A program made the position numbers and the translations under genes. A model generated the notes under the pieces. That model was given only the letters and a program-made list of their open reading frames with translations. It did no database searches and was not told the DNA's origin. Below, piece after piece: positions 1-8,729 of a stretch of DNA of 64,000 nucleotides (positions within the stretch are counted from its first letter, which is position 1; every line of letters starts with the position of its first letter). Source of the stretch: Bacillota bacterium (lineage in GTDB: Bacteria; Bacillota; Clostridia; Lachnospirales; Lachnospiraceae); NCBI GenBank assembly GCA_023437365.1, contig JAEZGK010000011.1, positions 1-64,000 of the forward strand. Direction: 5' to 3'.

Positions 1-70
1 ATAAATATGATGTAACTATGAGTACCTTTTCTTCACTTGATATTTTAATATTTTGTGGCATAAAAAACAC

Positions 71-117
71 CCCCAGAGATAAACAATGATTTTATTTTTC
101 ATTGTCTACTCTGAGGG
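71..117 (-). terminator. Probable terminator of the 79-aa gene
   Basis: An imperfect inverted repeat (CCCAGAG...CTGAGGG outer arms, ACAATGA...TCATTGT inner arms) lies just downstream of the stop of the minus-strand gene that ends at 160. Read on the minus strand it is followed by a T-rich run (TGTTTTTTAT), as in an intrinsic terminator. Confidence 0.55.
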
Positions 118-159
118 TAGCATATCAAAAATTTCTTAAGGGCTCTTATCATCCTTCAC

Positions 160-399
160 TTATTGCAAACCGTTATACATGAAATTAATGAGTCTCTGCA
201 CATCTTCCTTCTCATAGGCAACCAGCTCCAACTCATCAATCTTACCATCCGAGAATACATTGGCCAATGCAACGTATTGGGAAAGCTTGGATTTCAAATT
301 CAGTCTGTCACCTTCGTTCGTAACCAGTTCCACCTTACCTGAGCAAGCATCAATGACTTTGAAAAAAGCATCAATATTGGTTATATTCGTTACCTTCAT
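160..399 (-). CDS. Conserved small hypothetical protein (79 aa)
   Basis: A 79-residue soluble, mildly acidic protein with a good ribosome-binding site (GGAGAGGAAGCT before ATG) and a terminator behind it, so it is likely a real single-gene unit. No signal peptide, membrane segment or metal-binding motif is visible. Small proteins of this general size and look occur in Lachnospiraceae, but I cannot assign a function from sequence. It lies about 100 bp upstream of the ABC exporter gene stop on the same strand, so it is transcribed separately rather than being the exporter's operon partner. Confidence 0.7.
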   Translation of the reverse strand: MKVTNITNIDAFFKVIDACSGKVELVTNEGDRLNLKSKLSQYVALANVFSDGKIDELELVAYEKEDVQRLINFMYNGLQ

Positions 400-497
400 A
401 GCTTCCTCTCCTTAATTATAATGTTGTAGTAGTAATTAACAATATCCTAATTATAGCAAAGATGCCAACTCTTTACCATATTTATTTCAGCAGGATT

Positions 498-2369
498 CTA
501 GTCCAGTTCAAAGGCACCGGTATAGAGCTGATAATATCTGCCTTTCTCACCGAGTAATTTCTCATGGCTGCCCCGTTCAATGATACGTCCCAATTCCAGC
601 ACTATAATAGCATCGGAATTCTGTACCGTAGATAAGCGGTGGGCAATGACAAAGACGGTTCGGCCTTTCATCAGACTGTCCATTCCACGCTGTACGATTG
701 CCTCAGTACGGGTATCAATGCTTGAGGTTGCTTCATCCAGTATCATGACAGGGGGATCTGCTACGGCTGCCCTCGCAATAGATAGCAGCTGCTTCTGTCC
801 TTGCGACAGGCTTGCTCCATCACCGGAAAGCTCCGTGTCATAGCCTAGAGGGAGACGCATAATGAAATCATGCGCATTTGCAATTCTGGCTGCTTCCAGG
901 ATTTCTTCCTCTGTCGCATCCAGCTTCCCGTAACGGATATTCTCTCTGACCGTACCCGAGAACAGGTTGGTATCCTGTAGTACAATCCCCAGTGAACGGC
1001 GAAGATCTGCTTTCCTAATCTTATTAATATTAATTCCGTCATAACGGATCTTACCATCGTCGATATCGTAAAAACGGTTGATTAAGTTTGTGATTGTTGT
1101 CTTCCCTGCTCCGGTAGCTCCGACGAAGGCTATCTTCTCTCCCGGTTGTGCATACAGGCTGACCTCATGCAATACGTTTTTGCCTTCTTCATAAGCAAAA
1201 TCCACATCATAGAAGCGGACATCTCCGGTCAGCTTAGTATAGGTTACCGTATGATCGGAATGCGGATGCTTCCAGGCCCAGAGGCCGGTGTGTTCCGTAG
1301 TTTCCATAAGCTTCTCACCCTCAAGGCGTGCATTTACGAGTGTTACATAGCCCTCGTCCTGCTCCGGCTTCTCATCCATCAAATTAAAGATACGTTCTGC
1401 TCCTGCCAGGGCCATGACAATTGAATTAACCTGCTGGGAGACCTGACTGACGGGCATAGTGAAGCTTTTGCTTAATTGTAGGAAAGCGGCAATCATACCC
1501 AGTGTAAGACCTCCGATTCCATTGATGGCAAGAAGTCCTCCTACCAATGCAATCAATACATAGAGGATATTACCTACATTACCCATGATAGGCATCAGGA
1601 TATTGGCATACCGATTTGCTTGTGCTGCATTGATACGAAGAGCTTCGTTCAGCTCATTAAATTGCACTTTGGAGGTCTCCTCATGACAAAACACCTTCAC
1701 TACCTTCTGCCCGTGAATCATTTCCTCGATATATCCATTCATCTTTCCGAGTGCTTCCTGCTGATTTCTGAAGTAGGCACCGCATCTGCCGGTAATCAGC
1801 TTGGCGATTCGCAGCATCACAAACACTGTCACAAGCACGAGCGTTGTCAGATAAACACTTGTGGTGATCATTGCGATAAAGACAAATACAATGGAAATAA
1901 TTGAGGAGAAGGTCTGTGGTATACTCTGGGACAGCATCTGCCTCAGGGTATCTGTATCATTGGTGTACCTGCTCATGATATCTCCATGTGCATGGGTATC
2001 AAAATATTTGATCGGGAGCTTCTGCATACTGCAAAACATCTCGTCACGGATTTTCTTCTGAACCCCCTGTGAAATCACTACCATCAGTCGATTATAGAAA
2101 AAGGTTGCGAGTATTCCCGAAATATAAATACATGCCATGATCAAAAGAGCACGAATCAGTCCTCCAAATTGTGGATTCTCCGCCGTCATCAGAGGATTAA
2201 TATAATCATCAATCAGGAGCTGTATGAATTTTGAACCCAGGACACCTGCCAATGCGCTGATGATGATACAGATCAGTACCAGGGAAAAGGTCAGCTTATA
2301 TCCGCCCCACAGATAAGCCAGAAGACGGATGACTGTCTTCTTATTCACTCTTTTCTTCTTATTCTGCAT
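498..2369 (-). CDS. ABC exporter, fused membrane and ATPase subunit (partner B)
   Basis: A 623-residue half-transporter of the ABC exporter type. Residues about 20-325 carry six hydrophobic segments (ABC_membrane fold); a linker of about 40 residues follows; the nucleotide-binding domain starts near 380. Walker A is GATGAGKT at 417-424, the signature is LSQGQ, and Walker B is VMILDEATS. The LSQGQ variant and the long linker are common in one subunit of heterodimeric multidrug or peptide exporters (BmrCD/LmrCD-like). It overlaps the end of the upstream partner gene by 11 bp, so the two are translationally coupled and likely form a heterodimer in the membrane. The substrate cannot be read from sequence; drug, peptide or lipid export are all possible. 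Confidence 0.93.
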   Translation of the reverse strand: MQNKKKRVNKKTVIRLLAYLWGGYKLTFSLVLICIIISALAGVLGSKFIQLLIDDYINPLMTAENPQFGGLIRALLIMACIYISGILATFFYNRLMVVISQGVQKKIRDEMFCSMQKLPIKYFDTHAHGDIMSRYTNDTDTLRQMLSQSIPQTFSSIISIVFVFIAMITTSVYLTTLVLVTVFVMLRIAKLITGRCGAYFRNQQEALGKMNGYIEEMIHGQKVVKVFCHEETSKVQFNELNEALRINAAQANRYANILMPIMGNVGNILYVLIALVGGLLAINGIGGLTLGMIAAFLQLSKSFTMPVSQVSQQVNSIVMALAGAERIFNLMDEKPEQDEGYVTLVNARLEGEKLMETTEHTGLWAWKHPHSDHTVTYTKLTGDVRFYDVDFAYEEGKNVLHEVSLYAQPGEKIAFVGATGAGKTTITNLINRFYDIDDGKIRYDGININKIRKADLRRSLGIVLQDTNLFSGTVRENIRYGKLDATEEEILEAARIANAHDFIMRLPLGYDTELSGDGASLSQGQKQLLSIARAAVADPPVMILDEATSSIDTRTEAIVQRGMDSLMKGRTVFVIAHRLSTVQNSDAIIVLELGRIIERGSHEKLLGEKGRYYQLYTGAFELD

Positions 2370-4095
2370 GTTGGTTCTCTCCCTTCACCTGAGAATAATA
2401 TACTTCCTGATAAATCGGATTGCTCATCAGCAATTCCTCATGAGTACCGACGGCATTGATTTTCCCACCCTCCAGGATAATAATCTTATCCGCATGTTCA
2501 ATGGAGGAGATTCGCTGTGCTATGATAATCTTGGTTGTATCCGGTATCTCTTCCAGGAATGCTTTACGAATCATTGCATCCGTCTTTGTATCCACAGCAC
2601 TGGTGGAATCGTCCAGGATCAATATCTTCGGTTTTTTCAGAAGTGCTCTGGCAATACACAGACGCTGTTTCTGACCGCCCGAAACATTAGCTCCTCCCTG
2701 TTCTATGAAGGTATCATACCCTTTGGGAAAGCTTTGGATAAATTCGTCAGCCTGTGCCAGACGACATACCCTGACCAGCTCTTCCTCCTCCGCATTCTCG
2801 TTACCCCAGCGAAGATTCTCCTTAATCGTACCGGAGAACAGGACATTTTTCTGAAGCACCATAGCAACCTCATTCCGAAGCGTTCTGATATCATAATCAC
2901 GGACATCTGTGCCGCCTACCCTGACTGTCCCTTCTGTCACATCATATAGTCTGGGAATCAGCTGCACCAGACTGGATTTTGAACTTCCGGTACCTCCAAT
3001 GATACCGACTGTTTCTCCGGATTTAATTGTTAGATTAATACCGCTTAAGCATGGCTTATTCTTATCCTTAGCATAGCTAAAGCTGACTCCTTCAAAGACA
3101 ATCTCTCCGTTCGCTACCTCCATAACAGGAGCTTCGTTATTATGAATATCACTTTCTTCATCAAGAACTTCTGTAATTCTCTCTGCGGAGGATCTGGATA
3201 TGGTAATCATGACAAATACCATGGACAGCATCATTAAACTCATTAGGATCTGCATGATATAGGTAATGAGGCTGGTCAGTTCTCCCGTCGTCATGGAACC
3301 GGCTACAATCATCTTTGCCGCAAACCAGGAAAGCAGCAGCATACAGGTATATACCGAGGTTTGCATTAATGGGCTGTTAAAGGCAAGTATTTTCTCTGCC
3401 TTGGAAAAGTCATGAAAAATGCTGCCTGATACCTTCTTGAATTTTTCCGTTTCATACTCCTCACGGACGAAGGATTTTACCACGCGGATGCCTCTTAAAT
3501 TCTCCTGAACGACATTATTCAGTTTATCGTAGGTCTTAAACACACGTTCAAAAATCGGATGTGCCTGTCGGAATACCAGATATAGGCCCGTTCCAAGAAA
3601 AGGAATTACCCCCAGAAAAATCAGAGAAAGCTTTCGATTAATGGAAAAGGCCATGATTAGTGAGAATATCATCATAATCGGCGCTCTTACAGCAATACGA
3701 ATAATCATCTGAAAAGAGTTCTGCACGTTTGTAACATCGGTTGTCAACCGGGTTACAATACTCGCAGTAGAAAATTTATCAATGTTGGAGAAGGAATAGT
3801 CCTGTACCTTATAAAACATGGACTTCCTCAGATTACTTGAAAATCCGGCAGCAGCATTGGCCGCAAACCAGCCGGAACTCGCACCAAAACACATCGACAG
3901 CATCCCCAGGAAGATTAGAATCATTCCATATCTAAGAATAACCTTCATATCTCCCTGATTGATTCCCCGATCAATCAATTGGACCATCAAACGTGGAATC
4001 ATAACCTCCATTACCACTTCAAGCGTCACTAGTACAGGTGCAAGAATCGTCTCCTTTTTATACCCCCCGATATTTTTTGCTAATTTCTTAATCAT
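2359..4095 (-). CDS. ABC exporter, fused membrane and ATPase subunit (partner A)
   Basis: A 578-residue half-transporter with six membrane segments in the first ~300 residues and a C-terminal ATPase. The Walker A loop is atypical (GGTGSSKSS rather than GxxGxGKST), while the signature (SGGQKQR) and Walker B (ILILDDSTS) look normal; the aspartate after Walker B in place of the catalytic glutamate (LDDS instead of LDES/LDEA) marks this as the degenerate site partner of an asymmetric heterodimer. I chose ATG at 4095 (MIKKLAKN); an in-frame TTG at 4113 exists, and the GGAGG that serves the ATG overlaps it, while a weaker AAGGA precedes the TTG. First structural gene after marR, 390 bp downstream of it across a repeat element. 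Confidence 0.92.
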   Translation of the reverse strand: MIKKLAKNIGGYKKETILAPVLVTLEVVMEVMIPRLMVQLIDRGINQGDMKVILRYGMILIFLGMLSMCFGASSGWFAANAAAGFSSNLRKSMFYKVQDYSFSNIDKFSTASIVTRLTTDVTNVQNSFQMIIRIAVRAPIMMIFSLIMAFSINRKLSLIFLGVIPFLGTGLYLVFRQAHPIFERVFKTYDKLNNVVQENLRGIRVVKSFVREEYETEKFKKVSGSIFHDFSKAEKILAFNSPLMQTSVYTCMLLLSWFAAKMIVAGSMTTGELTSLITYIMQILMSLMMLSMVFVMITISRSSAERITEVLDEESDIHNNEAPVMEVANGEIVFEGVSFSYAKDKNKPCLSGINLTIKSGETVGIIGGTGSSKSSLVQLIPRLYDVTEGTVRVGGTDVRDYDIRTLRNEVAMVLQKNVLFSGTIKENLRWGNENAEEEELVRVCRLAQADEFIQSFPKGYDTFIEQGGANVSGGQKQRLCIARALLKKPKILILDDSTSAVDTKTDAMIRKAFLEEIPDTTKIIIAQRISSIEHADKIIILEGGKINAVGTHEELLMSNPIYQEVYYSQVKGENQHAE

Positions 4096-4136
4096 ATCAA
4101 TATCATCCTCCAATTTTATTCCTTCGAAGTATGCTA

Positions 4137-4258
4137 AAATTAAAGTTTCAAAAGCACCGAAGGTGCTTATAGATGTAATCTAATGCTATGCAAGCTCGCT
4201 TGCAATAGCATTAGATTACATCTATAAACCATGCGCAGCATGGTTGAAACTTTAATTT
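4137..4258. repeat. Cloverleaf-shaped palindromic repeat element
   Basis: A 122-bp element with nested symmetry. The outer arms 4137-4151 and 4244-4258 are perfect 15-bp reverse complements. Inside lie three hairpins: 4152-4168 (AAGCACC-GAA-GGTGCTT), 4169-4225 (a 21-bp perfect stem topped by GCAAG-CTCG-CTTGC with one bulged A) and 4227-4245 (AACCATGC-GCA-GCATGGTT). Folded, this is a four-way junction. It has no ORF and sits between marR and the ABC genes, on the transcript that would join them. It may be a MITE/REP-like element or a structured RNA that uncouples marR from the exporter genes; sequence alone does not decide. Confidence 0.8.
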
Positions 4259-4400
4259 CTAAACCATGCGCAGCATTTTTGAAACTTTAATTCCTAGCCC
4301 AAAGCATGCGCAGCATGTTTGAGATTTCATTCCCAGCCCAAACCTTACGCAGCGTTTTTAAAATTTCATTCCCAGCCAAAGCATGCGTAGTTTTTTAACT
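4227..4400. repeat. Decaying tandem copies of the repeat's third hairpin arm
   Basis: The right arm of the cloverleaf (CATGCGCAGCATG followed by TTGAAACTTTAATT) is repeated about four more times with a period near 35-39 bp, at roughly 4263, 4303, 4343 and 4381, each copy more degenerate than the last and joined by a CCTAGCCC/CCCAGCCC spacer. The series ends in a CTCTTGC-GCAAGAG palindrome at 4406-4419. No gene is seen in the gap 4114-4486 apart from these repeats. Confidence 0.75.
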
Positions 4401-4486
4401 CTAACCTCTTGCGCAAGAGTTAGCTCCCTAATTGTAAGGCGGCTAACATACTCATCTATGAAAATGCCGTCCTACCCGGTCGGCAT

Positions 4487-4936
4487 CTATTCAATATTAC
4501 TTCTCATCTTTCGAATCACCGTAAAGAACGCTTCCAGCTCCTCCTTCGTTAAATCCTTGCAAAGCTGCGTCTCGAGGCTGTTTAATTCCTTTTTGATAGC
4601 CTCATGGATTTCAATTGCCTTTGGAGTCAGTACCAGCTTCTTAAGACGGGCATCATACTCAACCGGTTCGCGTCGAATCAGATTATTCTTCTCCATTAGC
4701 TGCAATATTCCGGTTACTGTCGATCTTCGTATCGAGAATTCCGCCTCAATATCCCGCTGAAAGATATCCCGTCTCTCGCGGTTATGATACAAAAATCCAA
4801 TGATCCAGCCGTGCATTCCCGTCACTTCCTCTGAAAAAATCGCCGAATTGTCAATCCTTCGTTTAATCAGATTAGATAAGGTCTTAATCTCGTATCCGAC
4901 CTTATCTTTATTGGGGCCCTCCTGTTCCTTTTCCAA
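4487..4936 (-). CDS. MarR-family transcriptional regulator
   Basis: A 149-residue winged-helix regulator. The central HTH region (about residues 62-95, FQRDIEAEFSIRRSTVTGIL) and the following wing (NNLIRREPVEYDARLKKLVLT) are typical MarR features. It probably senses a small ligand and controls itself and the ABC exporter genes downstream. The start is a TTG at 4936; an ATG at 4944 is closer to the AGGAGG but is in another frame, so translation initiation here may be deliberately weak. The length fits the family. Promoter and operator are visible directly upstream (4962-5004). Confidence 0.9.
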   Translation of the reverse strand: MEKEQEGPNKDKVGYEIKTLSNLIKRRIDNSAIFSEEVTGMHGWIIGFLYHNRERRDIFQRDIEAEFSIRRSTVTGILQLMEKNNLIRREPVEYDARLKKLVLTPKAIEIHEAIKKELNSLETQLCKDLTKEELEAFFTVIRKMRSNIE

Positions 4937-4961
4937 CTTAACATCTTCCTCCTTGTAATGT

Positions 4962-5004
4962 TGTTAGTGTACTAACATTATATCAAATAAGAACCATTCG
5001 TCAA
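4962..5004 (-). promoter_or_regulatory. marR promoter with MarR-type operator
   Basis: On the minus strand TTGACG (5004-4999), a 16-bp spacer and TATAAT (4982-4977) form a near-consensus promoter. Abutting the -10 box on its downstream side is the palindrome TGTTAGT-GT-ACTAACA (4962-4977), overlapping the transcription start, the expected site for autorepression by the MarR protein. Confidence 0.75.
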
Positions 5005-5176
5005 TAGAAAGACTAAATTAAAATAACCCTACAAAGACCAAATTAATATAACCCATATTTATCCTATATTAACAACAGTTCACGTATAGCAAGGGTCCCC
5101 TGCCCATTATATAATCATTACACATGCCCGGAGATTTAATTATATGGTATGACAATAAGCTATGAAGGAGAATAAC

Positions 5177-6283
5177 ATGAAGAAACTAGGAATCTTATTG
5201 CTCTTCGTCTTACTGCTCATCGGATCGTTTCCGCACACTGCTTATGCAGCGGAGGTACCTGATTTTGATCAGGAGCTGACTCAGTATCTGAATGAGATTA
5301 GTACCGTACGTGGTTTCGAGATAACCAAAGAGATGCTGGAGATCTATATGGCAGGGGTCAGCCAGGATTTCTCTGATCTAACAAGCATTGATGAGGTAAG
5401 GGATTATTTCGGTGAGGTCATACATTCCGATTACAGTAATCTTACAAACATTCTGGATACCTATCAGCTTACCATGACTGAGCTTCAACAGCTGTTTACC
5501 AACTATGGTGAGGAACTGTCTGATTATGTGTTTCTGGATGAACTGGAGTTTGCTGTGTATTTCTACATCACCGATTCGGCTCCTGTTGTGACTGGTATCC
5601 CCTCTTCGATAGAGGTACCTGCCAATACACCGGGCGACTCACCGGTATTTAAGGAAGCAATACTTACAAGCTTATTTACAGTGCTTGATTTATCAGATCA
5701 GGAGATTGAAAAGCTAACTGATCATATGTCTTCTATGGAGGATTATTTCTCAGATCCTCACTTCCTTACGAAACTGAGCATCCTGCAAAACCGGTTGGAA
5801 ACCTTATCGGATAGCAACGAACAAGCTATGACAAAGGAACAGGCTTCCCAATTTGCCGACTGGTTCCGTGACTTCTCCTCTCTGCTCCGTCTTCAGGCTA
5901 CGTTTTTTGAACTGAACAATGGTACCGAAATTCCTTTGACGCTTGAAGAAGCCTTACTGAAAGGCGACTTCGTTACCAGTGATCTGAAGCTTGTCTTATA
6001 CAGCGCAGCTTCAGAACCTTTGGCTGATGTCGTCCTCAATCAGAAGCAGCTGGAGGTTCTTTTCGGTAATCTGGATACGGCAGCGAAGGAACTGGATTCT
6101 GTAATTCATGAGCAGACTGCTGCTATATCCGGCTCTTCCTCCCTACCGAGAACCGAAAAAGGCGGAAAGCTTCCACAAACTGCCGTCGGATATCTTCCCG
6201 GTGCTGCCCTTGGTTTCATGCTCCTGCTATCCGGGTTATTACTGTTTAAGAAGGCGAAGAATGAAAAGAAAAAAGCACAATAG
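5177..6283 (+). CDS. Acidic cell-wall-anchored surface protein with LPQTA sorting signal
   Basis: A 368-residue secreted protein. An N-terminal signal peptide (MKKLGILLLFVLLLIGSF..., cut after about AYAA) is followed by an acidic, helix-rich domain without cysteines, and the C-terminus has LPQTA, a hydrophobic span and a KKAKNEKKK tail: a sortase sorting signal with A instead of G. The combination of an acidic processed surface protein, LPXTA and an adjacent class D sortase matches a family I recall as 'processed acidic surface protein'; the role is unknown. An earlier ATG at 5162 was rejected because the AAGGAG at 5165-5170 serves the ATG at 5177. It overlaps the sortase gene by 23 bp. Confidence 0.87.
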   Translation: MKKLGILLLFVLLLIGSFPHTAYAAEVPDFDQELTQYLNEISTVRGFEITKEMLEIYMAGVSQDFSDLTSIDEVRDYFGEVIHSDYSNLTNILDTYQLTMTELQQLFTNYGEELSDYVFLDELEFAVYFYITDSAPVVTGIPSSIEVPANTPGDSPVFKEAILTSLFTVLDLSDQEIEKLTDHMSSMEDYFSDPHFLTKLSILQNRLETLSDSNEQAMTKEQASQFADWFRDFSSLLRLQATFFELNNGTEIPLTLEEALLKGDFVTSDLKLVLYSAASEPLADVVLNQKQLEVLFGNLDTAAKELDSVIHEQTAAISGSSSLPRTEKGGKLPQTAVGYLPGAALGFMLLLSGLLLFKKAKNEKKKAQ

Positions 6284-6890
6284 CTGTTTTTACAAAAGCC
6301 ACGGATATCGCTATTTTTATCCGGCAGCACTACTGTTGGCTCTCGTTGGTCTGTGGTTGGTCTGTTACCAAACCTATCACTATACAAGGAGCCGCCATGC
6401 ACTCAAAAGCTATGCTGAAGAGCCGTCCTTTTCAGACAGCTATGATGCTCTCCCTGATAACGAAGCTCAGCTGCTTTACTTCAATCGTCCGGAGCAAGGA
6501 GCGCGGTTCGGCGAGCTGTCCATCCCGAAGCTGGACTTAAAGCTTCCCATTTATGAGGGAACGGGATCCAACGAACTGGCTCTTGGTGTCGGTCATTATA
6601 TCGGAAGTGTTCTGCCCGGGGAAAAGGATAATTGTATCCTGTCCGGCCATAGAAATACGGTTTTTCAGGAGCTTGGTAAGGTTGGAAAGGGAGATACTCT
6701 GTTGGTCACTACTGATGCAGGACAATTTAAGTATATTGTAGATAAAGTCAGAATTGTAGATAAGGATGATCGGACAGTTATCGTACCCAGACCCCGTGCA
6801 ACCCTTACAGTCAGCACCTGCTATCCGTTCGTATATGTCGGTGCCGCACCAAAACGTTATATTCTGGTGGCACATCTTGCAATTGACTAA
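6261..6890 (+). CDS. Class D sortase
   Basis: A 209-residue membrane-anchored transpeptidase that should cleave the LPQTA signal of the neighbouring surface protein and attach it to the cell wall. An uncleaved N-terminal membrane anchor (residues ~12-32) precedes the catalytic beta-barrel. Catalytic residues are visible: His in ILSGHRNTVF, Cys in LTVSTCYPF (TLxTC-type) and Arg in APKRYILVAH. The reading frame is open from 6108, but the true start is ATG 6261, inside the end of the substrate gene, giving the normal family length. Overlapping genes imply translational coupling of substrate and enzyme. Confidence 0.93.
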   Translation: MKRKKHNSCFYKSHGYRYFYPAALLLALVGLWLVCYQTYHYTRSRHALKSYAEEPSFSDSYDALPDNEAQLLYFNRPEQGARFGELSIPKLDLKLPIYEGTGSNELALGVGHYIGSVLPGEKDNCILSGHRNTVFQELGKVGKGDTLLVTTDAGQFKYIVDKVRIVDKDDRTVIVPRPRATLTVSTCYPFVYVGAAPKRYILVAHLAID

Positions 6891-6939
6891 AATCAAACAG
6901 GGACCCTCACACTATTGTGAATAGTCCCTGTTTGATTTT
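6889..6939. terminator. Bidirectional terminator between sortase and prfC
   Basis: A perfect 16-bp inverted repeat (AAAATCAAACAGGGAC / GTCCCTGTTTGATTTT) overlapping the sortase stop codon, with A/T-rich flanks on both sides, serves the convergent sortase and prfC genes. Confidence 0.85.
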
Positions 6940-6987
6940 ATATCTTAGTATTGCTTCTTGATTTATTCAAATCAGTCACCTTCTGTA

Positions 6988-8574
6988 CTATCTTCCGAAC
7001 TCGGATAATTCTAGTCCCTTGTTCCGGTCCAGTGCTGTCTGGATACTCCAGCTGTGTACGAACAGCAGTAACGGATTTCCCTTTAAGTCCTTAACCTTCT
7101 TTGTATCGGAGGATACTCCGAGCTTACTTACGTCGATGTTTTTATTCTCAATCCAACGGATATACTCATAGGGTAACGGTTCCAGTCGAACCTCCACACC
7201 ATACTCAGATTCCAATCGGAACTTCAGGACATCAAATTGTAGGGTCCCCACGACACCTACGATGATTTCTTCCATACCGGTGTTATATTCCTGGAAGATC
7301 TGGATCGCACCCTCCTGGGCAATCTGAGAGATACCCTTTAGAAACTGCTTCCGCTTCATGGTATCTACCTGTCGGACCTTAGCAAAATGCTCCGGCGAGA
7401 AGGTAGGGATACCCTCATAGGTAATCTTTAGGTCAGGAGCACAGATGGTATCGCCGATTGAGAAGATCCCGGGATCAAATACACCGATGATATCTCCGGC
7501 ATAGGCTTCCTCAATGATGGTTCTCTCGCTTGCCATCAGCTGTTGAGGCTGTGACAATCGGATTTTCTTATTTCCCTGTACATGATTGACTTCCATACCG
7601 GCAGTAAATTTACCGGAACAGATACGCATAAAAGCAATCCTGTCTCTATGGGCTTTATTCATATTTGCCTGTATCTTAAATACAAAGGCGGAGAAATCAT
7701 TAGCAATTGGATCGATTTCCCCCTCAACACACTGGCGCGGCAAAGGGGAAGTAGTCATTGCCAGATAACGCTTTAAGAAGGTCTCTACACCGAAGTTCGT
7801 CAATGCCGAACCGAAAAATACCGGAGTCAGCTTGCCCTGCAATACCAAATCAAGATCGAATTCACTGCTGGCCCCGTCAATCAGCTCGATCTCTTCGGTA
7901 AGAATGTCATGATTCTCTTTGCCAATCAGTGCATCGAGACTCGGGTCACCCAACTCTACCTCGACTGTATCAACTTCCTTCATTCCGTTATGTGCAGCAT
8001 AAAAACGATTGATATGCTTCGTTTCCCTATCATAGACACCTTTAAAATTCTTGCCGGAACCAATCGGCCAGTTGATCGGACAGGTACGAATTCCTAGTAC
8101 CGTCTCAATCTCATCAAGCAGCTCAAAGGTATTTTTCGCTTCTCTGTCCAGCTTATTGATAAAGGTAAAGATGGGGATGCCACGCATCACACATACCTTG
8201 AACAGCTTCTTCGTCTGTGCTTCCACACCCTTGGAGCCGTCGATAACCATGACAGCGGAATCTGCTGCCATCAGGGTACGATAGGTATCCTCGGAGAAAT
8301 CCTGATGTCCCGGAGTGTCCAATATATTAATACAATAGTCGTCATAATTAAACTGCATGACTGATGAGGTGACCGAGATACCACGCTGCTTCTCAATCTC
8401 CATCCAGTCGGATACGGCGTGCTTATCCGTCTTCTTACCCTTGACTGAGCCGGCAAGATTGATTGCTCCTCCGTAAAGCAGAAGCTTCTCTGTCAAAGTC
8501 GTCTTTCCTGCATCCGGGTGTGAAATGATGGCAAAGGTTCGTCTTCTCTTTATTTCCTTAGTGTAATTACTCAC
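6988..8574 (-). CDS. prfC: Peptide chain release factor 3
   Basis: A 528-residue translational GTPase that recycles RF1/RF2 from the ribosome after peptide release. The G1 loop (SHPDAGKTTLTEK) is near the N-terminus, followed by the RGISVTSS switch I, DTPGHQDF (G3) and NKLD (G4); domains II and III of the EF-G-like fold follow, and the length is normal for RF3. The start is GTG at 8574, with GGAGG eight bases upstream; the longer frame from TTG 8589 would overlap this RBS. The gene stands alone between convergent and unrelated neighbours. Confidence 0.96.
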   Translation of the reverse strand: MSNYTKEIKRRRTFAIISHPDAGKTTLTEKLLLYGGAINLAGSVKGKKTDKHAVSDWMEIEKQRGISVTSSVMQFNYDDYCINILDTPGHQDFSEDTYRTLMAADSAVMVIDGSKGVEAQTKKLFKVCVMRGIPIFTFINKLDREAKNTFELLDEIETVLGIRTCPINWPIGSGKNFKGVYDRETKHINRFYAAHNGMKEVDTVEVELGDPSLDALIGKENHDILTEEIELIDGASSEFDLDLVLQGKLTPVFFGSALTNFGVETFLKRYLAMTTSPLPRQCVEGEIDPIANDFSAFVFKIQANMNKAHRDRIAFMRICSGKFTAGMEVNHVQGNKKIRLSQPQQLMASERTIIEEAYAGDIIGVFDPGIFSIGDTICAPDLKITYEGIPTFSPEHFAKVRQVDTMKRKQFLKGISQIAQEGAIQIFQEYNTGMEEIIVGVVGTLQFDVLKFRLESEYGVEVRLEPLPYEYIRWIENKNIDVSKLGVSSDTKKVKDLKGNPLLLFVHSWSIQTALDRNKGLELSEFGR

Positions 8575-8729
8575 TGAATAATCCTCCAAACTAAAAACAA
8601 TTCAAACCAGTTCATCATATAATACAAATGCCTGTATTGTCAAGGTATACCCGTAAGAAAGACTTTGAAATAAAGATCCTTGCTGCTAAAAAGCCAGCGT
8701 ACTGTCGGCGTTAGAAGCAAAATACATTC

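Noticed and set aside
2329..2949. 206-codon + strand ORF
   Set aside because: Antisense to the two ABC exporter genes.
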